A stretch of 6,932 bases of DNA from Alphaproteobacteria bacterium (GTDB lineage: Bacteria; Pseudomonadota; Alphaproteobacteria; Rhizobiales; Beijerinckiaceae): contig RFXE01000096.1 of the NCBI GenBank assembly GCA_009921785.1, forward strand, positions 1 through 6,932. Reading direction: 5' to 3'. Within the stretch, counting starts at the first letter, position 1; every line of letters starts with the position of its first letter. Shown one piece after another: positions 1 to 6,474 of the stretch. Made by a program: the position numbers and the translations under genes. A model generated the notes under the pieces. The model made no database searches, was not told the DNA's origin, and saw only the letters and a list, made by a program, of their open reading frames with translations.

Positions 1-1031
1 CCAAGCTTTGCCGGTTCAATTGGATTCTGTCCGCCATGCGGCACAAGCGAGCCGCCGAGAAACACAATGGGTGCTACGCGATAAAACAATCCCATCTCGC
101 CAATTGTATCCGCGATGTAAATATCAGTAGCGCTATCGGGTTGCAGCCCCAATGAACGCTGCGATCCGCGCAATCCCGCGCGCGCCGTCGCCGCAAAGAT
201 TTCACGGCCCCGTTCAGGATGACGCGGTGCGATAATGGTCAAAAGATCGGGATAAGTGGCAGCGAGTCTACGATGCGCTTCGATGGCAAATAGCTCTTCA
301 CCCGCATGGGTTGACGCCGCAAGCCACACCGGACGTCCAGCAATGAATTCATTCATACTGGCGAGGGCGGCCGACGATGCCGGTGGCGGTACAGAATCAA
401 ATTTCAAATTGCCGGTTACTGTCACACGCGGCGCACCGAGCCTCACAAGGCGCTCCGCATCACCCTGCGATTGCGCGAGACAAAGATCAAAGCGCGTGAA
501 GAGATAATGCGCGAGCGAACGCATCTGACTCCAGCGCCTAAAACTACGCGGCGACATCCGCGCATTCACAAGGACAAGCGGAATATTGCGACGATGCGCC
601 TGACAGATCATGTTCGGCCAAATTTCAGACTCGGCAAAAATTGCAAGATCCGGTCGCCAATGATCAAGAAAACGATCAACATAGCTTGATACATCAAGCG
701 GCATATATTGATGCGTCGATCCTTCAGGCAAACGACGCGCCAAAACTTGTGCGGATGTAACGGTACCAGACGTGACAACAACCGAGTAATCTTGCGCAGC
801 CAAGGCTTCGATGATGGGGAGAAGTGAAAGACTTTCGCCGACACTCGCTCCATGAACCCACACAAGCGGACCAGAAGGACGACTGCGTGTTGCTTCGCCA
901 CGTCTCTCTCCAAGCCGCGTGCGATCTTCTTTGTTACGACGTGACCGCTCAAGCAACATCATATGCGCGATCGGTCGCGCGCCATCAGTCAATGCGCGAT
1001 AGACCCGGTAACTGAACGGTTCGGCTTTCAT
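1..1031 (-). CDS. waaA: 3-deoxy-D-manno-octulosonic acid (Kdo) transferase, C-terminus cut by window edge
   Basis: Transfers Kdo from CMP-Kdo to the lipid A precursor at the cytoplasmic face of the inner membrane, the first step of LPS core assembly (GT30 family). I translated the frame by hand from the ATG at 1031 to the left edge: 343 uninterrupted codons, so roughly 80-90 C-terminal residues should lie outside. Family motifs appear in order: WVHGASVGE (residues 58-66, with E66 at the catalytic-base position), SEIWPN (135-140), VTGNLKFD (205-212), STHAGEE (240-246), RHPER (270-274), DTIGEMGLFYR (308-318) and GGSLVPHGGQNPIEP (326-340). The start overlaps the stop of the upstream acyltransferase gene as ATGA, and no strong ribosome site precedes it, so translation is probably coupled. 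Whether the enzyme adds one Kdo or two cannot be told from this sequence. In related genomes lpxK often follows; that would lie beyond the edge. Confidence 0.96.
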   Translation of the reverse strand, partial: MKAEPFSYRVYRALTDGARPIAHMMLLERSRRNKEDRTRLGERRGEATRSRPSGPLVWVHGASVGESLSLLPIIEALAAQDYSVVVTSGTVTSAQVLARRLPEGSTHQYMPLDVSSYVDRFLDHWRPDLAIFAESEIWPNMICQAHRRNIPLVLVNARMSPRSFRRWSQMRSLAHYLFTRFDLCLAQSQGDAERLVRLGAPRVTVTGNLKFDSVPPPASSAALASMNEFIAGRPVWLAASTHAGEELFAIEAHRRLAATYPDLLTIIAPRHPERGREIFAATARAGLRGSQRSLGLQPDSATDIYIADTIGEMGLFYRVAPIVFLGGSLVPHGGQNPIEPAKL

Positions 1032-1747
1032 ACGCGATTAGCCCGCAAGCCACGACCCGGATCAACGGTACCGAGAAAGGCATAAGCGCGATCATGCACG
1101 GCATCAAGGTCGCGCTCAAGCTGCAACCGGACTTGTTCTTGCGTCTCGGCATCGGCATCGCGATCAATCGTAATGGCTTCGCCAACTGCAATGGCACCGC
1201 GACCAAAGGGAAGACAAATGCTCGTGCGATCCCAATTGTTAAGATCGATACGGCGCGAAGTGGCCACACAAAATGGACGAATAGGACGGCCCGATAAACG
1301 GGCCAAGGCGATAATGCCTTGCACCGCAACACGTGCGGTCTTGGGCGCATCAGGCGTTATCGCTACAATATAGCCTTCATCAAGTGCGCCAATCATGGCC
1401 CGCAATCCGGCAGCGCCGCCTTTTTCATTTTTCTGCTTTTGTGAGCCGCCCGAAGCGCGAATAGGCGTCATGCCCATGCGCTCACAGGCTTCGGCAATGA
1501 CGGCACCATCACCATGCCGTGTGATGAGCACCGCGACTCTTGCATCCTCCCACATCGCAAGCGGGATCATAAAATTTTGTCCGTGCCAAATCGCACAAAT
1601 AAAAGAGTCTTCGCGTTTCAGCGTTTCAACAATATCGGGATCAAGCCATGTAATTCTTGTCGTTGCACGAACAAATCTAAAATAGCCCGCAAGAACCGCC
1701 CCGATTGCAGCTTGAATACGCGGGTAGCGGGCGATCCGTTTCAACAT
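1028..1747 (-). CDS. DUF374-family lysophospholipid acyltransferase-like protein
   Basis: A 239-residue protein of the DUF374 branch of the LPLAT acyltransferase superfamily, membrane-associated and found beside waaA in many alphaproteobacteria. Visible motifs are a hydrophobic N-terminal stretch (about residues 11-25), IWHGQNFMIP (53-62, with H55 as the presumed catalytic histidine), TRHGDGAVIAE (76-86), RASGGS (97-102), TPDAPKTARVA (131-141), LSGRPIRPF (151-159) and LPFGRGAIAVGEAI (179-192). The TPDxPK variant replaces the more common TPDGPRGP and matches what I recall of the alphaproteobacterial subgroup. The substrate is unknown; a role in acylating a lipid A or phospholipid intermediate is inferred from the family and from waaA. 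The ATG at 1747 is the only sensible start: the frame runs up into the stop of the DUF4170 gene 21 nt away, with only an ATT and a CTG as other options. No good Shine-Dalgarno site is visible, which suggests coupling to the upstream gene. Confidence 0.9.
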   Translation of the reverse strand: MLKRIARYPRIQAAIGAVLAGYFRFVRATTRITWLDPDIVETLKREDSFICAIWHGQNFMIPLAMWEDARVAVLITRHGDGAVIAEACERMGMTPIRASGGSQKQKNEKGGAAGLRAMIGALDEGYIVAITPDAPKTARVAVQGIIALARLSGRPIRPFCVATSRRIDLNNWDRTSICLPFGRGAIAVGEAITIDRDADAETQEQVRLQLERDLDAVHDRAYAFLGTVDPGRGLRANRV

Positions 1748-1768
1748 CAGAAAATAAACAATCGATGC

Positions 1769-2029
1769 TCAGTGTTTATCGTCGACCGAAGAACGCGGAT
1801 CGAGCAAACGGTGAAGATGCACAACAAAGTAACGCATATGAGCATTATCAACCGTTGCCTGTGCTTTGGCTTTCCATGCCGCATGCGCAGACGCATAATT
1901 CGGGAAAATGCCGACAATGTCGAGCTTTGAGAGATCGGTGAAATCCATACCATCGAGATCCACAAGTTCACCGCCGAAAACCAGATGGAGCAATTGCTTG
2001 CCCTGTGCGGGAGATGTAGTCGCAGACAT
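1769..2029 (-). CDS. DUF4170 family protein
   Basis: An 86-residue cytoplasmic protein with no signal peptide or membrane segment. The sequence matches my memory of DUF4170: LLHLVFGGEL near the N-terminus, then DLSKLDIVGIFPNY, AHAAWKAKAQATVDNAHMRY and FVVHLHRLLDP. These families are small alphaproteobacterial proteins of unknown function, usually placed just before a DUF374 acyltransferase and waaA, exactly as here. I chose the ATG at 2029 because GAGGAAGG (2045-2038) sits 8 nt upstream. A longer reading from the ATG at 2068 adds 13 residues (beginning MPQRIDELRK) but has no comparable site and lacks the family's usual N-terminus. The family link suggests a role linked to envelope lipid synthesis, but this is inference from neighbours only. 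Confidence 0.9.
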   Translation of the reverse strand: MSATTSPAQGKQLLHLVFGGELVDLDGMDFTDLSKLDIVGIFPNYASAHAAWKAKAQATVDNAHMRYFVVHLHRLLDPRSSVDDKH

Positions 2030-2037
2030 CGGTCGAT

Positions 2038-2045
2038 CCTTCCTC
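2038..2045 (-). promoter_or_regulatory. Shine-Dalgarno site deciding the DUF4170 start
   Basis: GAGGAAGG on the minus strand, with an 8-nt spacer (ATCGACCG) to the ATG at 2029. It is the strongest ribosome site in the left operon and favours the 86-residue reading over the 99-residue one. It lies inside the 62-nt gap after ubiA, so this gene can start translation independently of ubiA. Confidence 0.7.
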
Positions 2046-2091
2046 AATTCGTCAATTCTTTGCGGCATGGGCTTAATTTCTAATCAAGGCC

Positions 2092-3048
2092 TCACCCGAA
2101 CAGCGTGGGCAGGACATGCCGCACCGCAGCATCAAGTGCAAGCCCCGCAAAAAGGAGGAGGCCGGCATTGCGGTTTGATTGGAAAAGCCGGAGTGCCAAA
2201 GCCCCGTCCTCAAGCCGGATTCTCAGCGCCTGAGAGAAAAGATGGGCGGAAAACATCGCTGCGGCCCCATAAGCGATCCAGCCCGCGCCGGCGGCAAAAA
2301 TCGCTGCAAATGTGAAAATGGTAGTAATTCCATAGAATATGCCAACCGCTAAGGGGGTTTTTGCACCAAAGAGGCGGGCCGTTGAGCGAATACCGGCAAT
2401 TGCATCATCCTCGATGTCTTGGATGGCATAGATCGTGTCATAACCCATCGTCCAGGCAATGGCCGCGCTATAAAGCCAGAGGGCGGGCGCGGCGAGCGCG
2501 CCCTCAGCCGTCGCCCATCCCATCAACGCCCCCCATGAAAATGCAAGGCCGAGCACCGCCTGCGGCCATGAGGTGATCCGCTTCATAAAGGGATAGATGA
2601 GCACCGGCAGCATCGAGAGAAAGCCGAGCCCGATTGCAAAGTGATTGAAAGACAAAAGAACGAATAGCCCAACCAAACATTGCAACGCGCAAAAAAGTGC
2701 GGCGGCTTTCACACCGATCTGACCCGAAGCAATCGGACGAGACCGCGTGCGCGCGACACGCGCATCGAGATCGCGATCGACAATGTCATTGTAAGTGGAG
2801 CCAGCCCCACGCATGGCAACAGCGCCGATCAAAAACAACGCAAGATCAGAAAGTGAAGGAACACTCTTGCCTTGATAAATGGCAACAAGTGCTGCTGACC
2901 ACCAACAAGGAAGAACGAGCAACCACCATCCAATGGGGCGATCGATACGCGCTAATCTTAAATAGGGGCGAGACCATTGCGGCGCAGAGTGATCAACCCA
3001 ATTCCCACGTTGCGCATCGGGAATTGCGCGGTCCATCAGATCATTCAT
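2092..3048 (-). CDS. ubiA: 4-hydroxybenzoate polyprenyltransferase
   Basis: Integral membrane enzyme of ubiquinone synthesis that attaches the polyprenyl chain to 4-hydroxybenzoate. Of its 318 residues, the first 25 or so are hydrophilic and the rest is a run of hydrophobic helices, as expected for UbiA. The first Asp-rich motif is NDIVDRDLD (residues 87-95), followed by RTRSRPIASG (100-109). The second is YDTIYAIQDIEDD (203-215), followed by IRSTARLFG (220-228). Together these hold the Mg-diphosphate-binding aspartates, and the second motif is typical of UbiA proper rather than of the CtaB/COX10 or chlorophyll-synthase branches. ATG at 3048 lies 3 nt after the stop of the exported-protein gene. 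There is no clear Shine-Dalgarno site, so coupling is likely; a second ATG four codons in is an alternative start. The prenyl chain length cannot be read from the sequence. Confidence 0.95.
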   Translation of the reverse strand: MNDLMDRAIPDAQRGNWVDHSAPQWSRPYLRLARIDRPIGWWLLVLPCWWSAALVAIYQGKSVPSLSDLALFLIGAVAMRGAGSTYNDIVDRDLDARVARTRSRPIASGQIGVKAAALFCALQCLVGLFVLLSFNHFAIGLGFLSMLPVLIYPFMKRITSWPQAVLGLAFSWGALMGWATAEGALAAPALWLYSAAIAWTMGYDTIYAIQDIEDDAIAGIRSTARLFGAKTPLAVGIFYGITTIFTFAAIFAAGAGWIAYGAAAMFSAHLFSQALRIRLEDGALALRLFQSNRNAGLLLFAGLALDAAVRHVLPTLFG

Positions 3049-3051
3049 GCG

Positions 3052-3513
3052 TTAGAGAGCACCTTGCGGCAATTTCATTTCACCGCCAACAATTCCATCA
3101 CCACCACCAAAAGGCGCGGGGGCACCGCCACCATTTTTCTGCGCCTTTTTCATATCCGCTGCGGCTTTACAGGCGTTTTTCTTACCCGTGTCGATGTCGT
3201 TTTGTTGACTCTTCAAACTCGCAGCAAGGTCTTCAGGCGCGCGACACCATGCGCCGTCGCGCTCAACAGCAGCGGTCGCTGTGACATTGATCTTTGATAA
3301 TTTAGTGAACGTTGAACAGGCTTGATCAGCTGTCGGCTTTTTCTCGCGATAGGCTTGGACTTCTTGAATAATCTGCGCGCGACCCGTGAGAACTTTACCC
3401 AAAGCCTGACAGGGATCATCAGCGGCGGACGCAACAGAACCGATTGACGCGCTCATTAAAGCGGCCATCAAAACAAGGCCTGCTCTGCTTGATTTCAGCC
3501 CGACTGCCCGCAT
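3052..3513 (-). CDS. small exported protein with four cysteines, function unknown
   Basis: I do not recognise this family. The 153-residue reading from ATG 3513 begins with a clear Sec signal peptide: basic residues at 2, 7 and 10, a hydrophobic core at about 11-24, and an ASA cleavage motif at 28-30, leaving a mature protein starting near ADDPCQ. The absence of a cysteine directly at the cleavage site argues against a lipoprotein. The mature part has four cysteines (35, 66, 90, 115), an even number that could form two disulfides in the periplasm. It is lysine-rich toward the C-terminus and ends in a Gly/Pro-rich tail (127-144). Start choice: AAGGGG (3528-3523) is 9 nt before this ATG. A TTG at 3576 would add 21 residues ahead of the signal peptide and is unlikely. 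It is the first gene of the ubiA-waaA run, with 3 nt to ubiA. Confidence 0.82.
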   Translation of the reverse strand: MRAVGLKSSRAGLVLMAALMSASIGSVASAADDPCQALGKVLTGRAQIIQEVQAYREKKPTADQACSTFTKLSKINVTATAAVERDGAWCRAPEDLAASLKSQQNDIDTGKKNACKAAADMKKAQKNGGGAPAPFGGGDGIVGGEMKLPQGAL

Positions 3514-3552
3514 TCTAATCCGCCCCTTGCGATGGTTCGCCTGCGGAAAGCC

Positions 3553-3580
3553 TCTATCAGCTTCGCCGCCCTTCAATCAA
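3553..3580 (-). promoter_or_regulatory. candidate sigma70-type promoter for the exported protein-ubiA-waaA operon
   Basis: On the minus strand TTGATT (3580-3575, four of six matches to TTGACA) is followed after 16 nt by GATAGA (3558-3553, three of six matches to TATAAT). This would give a leader of about 30-35 nt before the ATG at 3513. The match is weak and rests on position in the divergent gap as much as on sequence. Confidence 0.25.
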
Positions 3581-3597
3581 TCGATAGCGAAAAACCC

Positions 3598-3627
3598 TTT
3601 ACAGGCCCTTTATGGCGACGGTATGGC
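3598..3627 (+). promoter_or_regulatory. candidate promoter for rsmE
   Basis: TTTACA (3598-3603) is followed after 17-18 nt by GTATGG / TATGGC (3621-3627), a poor -10 box, about 45 nt before the rsmE start. A small C4-TAAC-G4 hairpin (3627-3638) directly follows and would fall at or just upstream of the transcript's 5' end. Only the position in the divergent gap and the -35-like box support this. Confidence 0.2.
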
Positions 3628-3669
3628 CCCTAACGGGGGACTTTAATCCTCGCAAGCGGAGAACCACGC

Positions 3670-4410
3670 GTGCCCGATTATGATTTCAGGACTCCGCGGC
3701 TCTTTGTCGAGAGCGCTTTGCGCGCCGATGACACTCTGACGCTCGCGCGCGAGCAGAGCCATTATCTCATTCATGTACTCCGCCTACAGCCCGATGATGC
3801 GGTGCTGATTTTCAACGGAAAAGACGGCGAGTTTCTCGCGCAGATCGCTGAAACGAGCAAAAAAGGCGCAAAATTAGCGGTTATTCGTCAAACGCGGACG
3901 CAACCATCGCGGGGGCGCATTGAATTCCTATTAGCACCGTTGAAACAGGCGCGCCTAGATTATCTCGTCCAGAAGGCGGTTGAAATGGGAGCTGACCGGA
4001 TCGGCCCGGTTATCACCCAGCACACGCAAGTCACCCGCCTCAACCGCGACCGACTCTTCGCCAATATGATCGAAGCAGCAGAACAATGCGGCATTATCTC
4101 GGTCCCCGAGCTTTTGCCAGAGCGCAAGCTCGACACCGTGCTCGAGTCCTGGGACACCGACCACACACTGATCTTCTGCGATGAGCGCGCCGAGATCGCC
4201 AATCCGCTGGCTGCCTTGCAAAAATCCGCGAAGGGCCCGATCTCTGTCCTGATTGGGCCAGAGGGCGGCTTCTCTGCCGAGGAACGGAAAAAAATATTGA
4301 AAATTCAGTCTGTTATCGCTTTATCCCTTGGTCCGCGTATTTTGCGGGCCGATACAGCAGCCGTTGCTGCGCTTGCGCTTGTGCAAGCCACTTTGGGTGA
4401 CTTCGGGTAA
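3670..4410 (+). CDS. rsmE: 16S rRNA (uracil-1498-N3)-methyltransferase
   Basis: Methylates N3 of U1498 in 16S rRNA of the small subunit using S-adenosylmethionine; a SPOUT-class enzyme with a C-terminal trefoil knot. At 246 residues it has the family's usual length. An N-terminal PUA-like RNA-binding region includes HYLIHVLRLQPDD (31-43) and FNGKDGEF (48-55). The catalytic domain shows LAPLKQARLDYLVQKAVEMG (88-107), EAAEQCGI (135-142), LIGPEGGFSAEE (194-205) and LGPRILRADTAAVAAL (220-235); the last two form the SAM-binding knot. The start is GTG, with GGAG (3658-3661) 8 nt upstream, and no better start is present. It is divergent from the exported-protein operon and followed by gshA in the same direction after 79 nt. 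Confidence 0.95.
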   Translation: MPDYDFRTPRLFVESALRADDTLTLAREQSHYLIHVLRLQPDDAVLIFNGKDGEFLAQIAETSKKGAKLAVIRQTRTQPSRGRIEFLLAPLKQARLDYLVQKAVEMGADRIGPVITQHTQVTRLNRDRLFANMIEAAEQCGIISVPELLPERKLDTVLESWDTDHTLIFCDERAEIANPLAALQKSAKGPISVLIGPEGGFSAEERKKILKIQSVIALSLGPRILRADTAAVAALALVQATLGDFG

Positions 4411-4450
4411 AACGGATTGCACTGCAGCATCTTAGCCCCTAAGGAGCCTG

Positions 4451-4478
4451 TCCCGGGCGCTTGGCTCGGGATGCTTTT
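4451..4478 (+). terminator. terminator-like hairpin between rsmE and gshA
   Basis: TCCCGGGC (4451-4458), a five-base loop GCTTG (4459-4463) and GCTCGGGA (4464-4471) form an 8-bp GC-rich stem with one G-U pair. It is followed by TGC and a run of four T (4475-4478). The stem suits a Rho-independent terminator for rsmE; the T run is short, so termination may be partial. The hairpin ends 18 nt before the gshA start and just ahead of its ribosome site GAAAGG (4479-4484). It therefore sits where it could also tune read-through into gshA. No separate gshA promoter is evident downstream of it. Confidence 0.5.
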
Positions 4479-4489
4479 GAAAGGCGCCC

Positions 4490-5863
4490 ATGGCCCGCGA
4501 TATTTCCGATGAGACCCCGATAGAGAGCCGCGACACTCTGATCGCCTATCTCGAAGCGGGTTCGAAGCCGAAAGACGCGTTTCGCATCGGCACGGAACAT
4601 GAAAAATTTCCGTTCCGCCCGAAGTCCCATGCGCCAGTGCCTTATGAAGGCACTAAGGGAATCGAAGCGCTGTTGCTCTCGATGCAGGATCGCACGGGTT
4701 GGGATCCGATCCACGACAAAGACAAAATCATCGGCCTTTTCGATCCGAAAGGGGGCGGGGCCATCTCGCTCGAACCCGGTGGACAATTCGAATTGTCAGG
4801 TGCGGCAGTCAAATCCCTGCATGAAACATCGGACGAACTCGATCAACATTTCAAAGATGTCTTCGCCGCGGGCGAAGAATTAGATATCGCCTTTCTGGGC
4901 CTTGGTATGAGTCCGCAATGGACGCGTGCGGAAACGCCCACCATGCCGAAGAGCCGTTATGCGATCATGACTCGTTATATGCCGAAAGTCGGCAAGCTCG
5001 GCCTCGACATGATGTATCGCACCTCGACCGTGCAGGTGAATCTCGATTTCTCATCCGAAGCGGATATGGTTTTGAAGCTCAAAACCTCAGTGGCGCTGCA
5101 ACCGATTGCGACTGCGCTGTTTGCGAATTCGCCTTTCACCGAAGGACAATTGAACGGTTTCAAATCGATGCGTTCGGCGATCTGGCTTGATACGGATCGC
5201 GATCGCACGGGCATGATGCCTTTCGCCTTCGAAAGCGGGATGGGTTTTGAACGTTATGCAGACTGGGCACTCGATGTGCCGATGTATTTCTTGAAACGCG
5301 GCAATGATTATATCGATGTCGCGGGCACATCATTCCGTGATCTTATGGCTGGAAAACATCCGGCCGTTCCCGGCGAAAGACCTGTGCTATCTGACTGGGT
5401 CAATCATCTCTCAACCATATTTCCGGAAGTGCGTTTGAAGCGTTATCTCGAAATGCGCGGCGCCGATGCCGGATCAAAACCCATGCTCAATGCGCTTTCT
5501 GCTTTTTGGGTTGGTTTGCTCTATGATCAAACCGCATTGGATGCGGCATGGGATGTTGCGAAATCATGGACGCTTGAAGAGCGTGAGATGTTGCGTCGTG
5601 AAACACCGAAAGGCGCTCTTGAAACAAGTATCCGCCGCATGTCGGTTGCGAATGTTGCCAAAGAGCTAGTGAAGATCGCCGAATATGGTCTCGAACGTCG
5701 CGCGCTTAAAAACGCCAAAGGCGATAATGAGACTCTTTTTCTCGAACCTTTGCGTGACCTCCTTGCGCGCGGCAAGACGCAAGCTGACGAACTCATTACA
5801 CTCTTCTCGAATGACTGGAAGCGTGACGTCACGCCCGTCTTCGAATATGCGCGCTATCGCTGA
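4490..5863 (+). CDS. gshA: glutamate-cysteine ligase, alphaproteobacterial/plant type
   Basis: Cytoplasmic ATP-dependent ligase that joins L-glutamate (via the gamma-carboxylate) to L-cysteine, the first and usually limiting step of glutathione synthesis. Its 457 residues match the alphaproteobacterial/plant GCS2-type class, not the enterobacterial GshA. Motifs include IGTEHEKFPF (33-42), SLEPGGQFELSG (93-104, ATP/Mg and glutamate region), MPKVGKLGLDMMYRTSTVQV (164-183) continuing as NLDF (184-187), ANSPF (212-216), FESGMGFERYADWALDVPMY (247-266), and KRYLEMRGAD (317-326). Start: ATG at 4490 with GAAAGG (4479-4484) 5 nt ahead. The protein has no cysteine, so it cannot carry the disulfide switches known from plant homologues. 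The stop at 5861-5863 faces the stop of the next minus-strand gene with 15 nt between. A terminator-like hairpin precedes the gene. Confidence 0.96.
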   Translation: MARDISDETPIESRDTLIAYLEAGSKPKDAFRIGTEHEKFPFRPKSHAPVPYEGTKGIEALLLSMQDRTGWDPIHDKDKIIGLFDPKGGGAISLEPGGQFELSGAAVKSLHETSDELDQHFKDVFAAGEELDIAFLGLGMSPQWTRAETPTMPKSRYAIMTRYMPKVGKLGLDMMYRTSTVQVNLDFSSEADMVLKLKTSVALQPIATALFANSPFTEGQLNGFKSMRSAIWLDTDRDRTGMMPFAFESGMGFERYADWALDVPMYFLKRGNDYIDVAGTSFRDLMAGKHPAVPGERPVLSDWVNHLSTIFPEVRLKRYLEMRGADAGSKPMLNALSAFWVGLLYDQTALDAAWDVAKSWTLEEREMLRRETPKGALETSIRRMSVANVAKELVKIAEYGLERRALKNAKGDNETLFLEPLRDLLARGKTQADELITLFSNDWKRDVTPVFEYARYR

Positions 5864-5878
5864 GACGCGAACACCCCT

Positions 5879-6439
5879 TTATTTCTTGAACATATCCTGC
5901 ATGGCTTTGAGATAGTCGGCTTGCGCTGACTGTCCGGCCTTCACAAAACTCTCGAACATTTGCATGCCCAGTTTCGAGGGGTCCTGTGTGGATGCAGCTT
6001 CTTTTTCTTTATCGGGCGCCAAGCCCATCATCGCCGCCATCATGCCACCAATTGCTTCGCCCATCGCGTGACCAGAAACATTATCCGCTGCGGTCTTACT
6101 AGCATGGGTTGAGAATTGATTGGCTGCTGTCGCAAAGCCACTCGCGAATGCCGGCATGATGTCATTGAAAAACGCTTCATTCATTCCTGACAGCGCGGCG
6201 GCTTGCCGGGCAACCGCCCGCTTGATTTCTGGTGACGAGAAAAAACTCTCGAATGGATTACCAACAGGCGGACGTCCCGCGCCGAATACCGTCTGTGCAA
6301 ATCCATTCATCATGGTTGCGGGCATCAAGGCTTCAAGCGCACGATGCATATCGGAATCGCCCAAGCCTAATCGCCGCGCCACATCGCGCATAGCTTCCGT
6401 GCCTTCGACAATTTTCAACCATTCCTGATAGGTCATCAT
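5879..6439 (-). CDS. DUF937-like helical protein, function unknown
   Basis: A 186-residue protein, apparently all helical and without signal peptide. MRDVARRLGLGDSDMHRALE followed by ALMPA (17-41) resembles the helical repeat of DUF937 proteins, and SSPEIKRAVARQAAALSG (68-85) plus FFNDIMPAFASGF (90-102) match what I recall of alphaproteobacterial DUF937 members. The assignment rests on remembered patterns, not a search. Methionine is unusually frequent (18 of 186), including a GGMMAAMMG patch (131-139). A charged, repetitive stretch DKEKEAASTQDPSK (143-156) links to a C-terminal amphipathic helix ending QDMFKK. Start: ATG 6439, immediately followed by a second ATG (6436); AGGGGGAGGG (6456-6447) is 7 nt upstream of the first. 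It lies 35 nt downstream of the MATE gene on the same strand, so the two may be co-transcribed. No function is known to me. Confidence 0.8.
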   Translation of the reverse strand: MMTYQEWLKIVEGTEAMRDVARRLGLGDSDMHRALEALMPATMMNGFAQTVFGAGRPPVGNPFESFFSSPEIKRAVARQAAALSGMNEAFFNDIMPAFASGFATAANQFSTHASKTAADNVSGHAMGEAIGGMMAAMMGLAPDKEKEAASTQDPSKLGMQMFESFVKAGQSAQADYLKAMQDMFKK

Positions 6440-6446
6440 CGGCTCA

Positions 6447-6456
6447 CCCTCCCCCT
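6447..6456 (-). promoter_or_regulatory. strong Shine-Dalgarno site for the DUF937-like gene
   Basis: AGGGGGAGGG on the minus strand, with a 7-nt spacer to the first of two tandem ATG codons (6439 and 6436). It is among the purine-richest ribosome sites in the window. It implies independent translation initiation even if the gene shares a transcript with the MATE gene upstream. Confidence 0.65.
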
Positions 6457-6474
6457 AGCGTTTTTTAATCACGC

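Noticed and set aside
131..141. Possible frameshift in waaA, because the gene first appears broken into short frames in this region.
   Set aside because: Hand translation from 1031 to the left edge stays open in one frame with all family motifs; the gene is simply cut by the window edge.
256..952. Several open frames of 60-140 codons opposite waaA and elsewhere.
   Set aside because: They overlap a motif-supported gene on the other strand or in another frame, show no family features and no ribosome sites.
1330..1358. TPDAPKTAR in the acyltransferase, differing from the common TPDGPRGP motif, as a sign of an inactive enzyme.
   Set aside because: The variant resembles what I recall for the alphaproteobacterial subgroup, and the WHG histidine is intact, so loss of function is not supported.
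3052..3576. Longer exported protein starting at TTG 3576.
   Set aside because: It would place 21 hydrophilic residues before a clear signal peptide; ATG 3513 has an upstream AAGGGG.
3741..3754. Perfect 14-bp palindrome GCTCGCGCGCGAGC inside rsmE, flanked by CTCTG/CAGAG.
   Set aside because: It lies within well-conserved coding sequence (Leu-Ala-Arg-Glu-Gln) and is easily produced by GC-rich codon choice; no second copy is seen.
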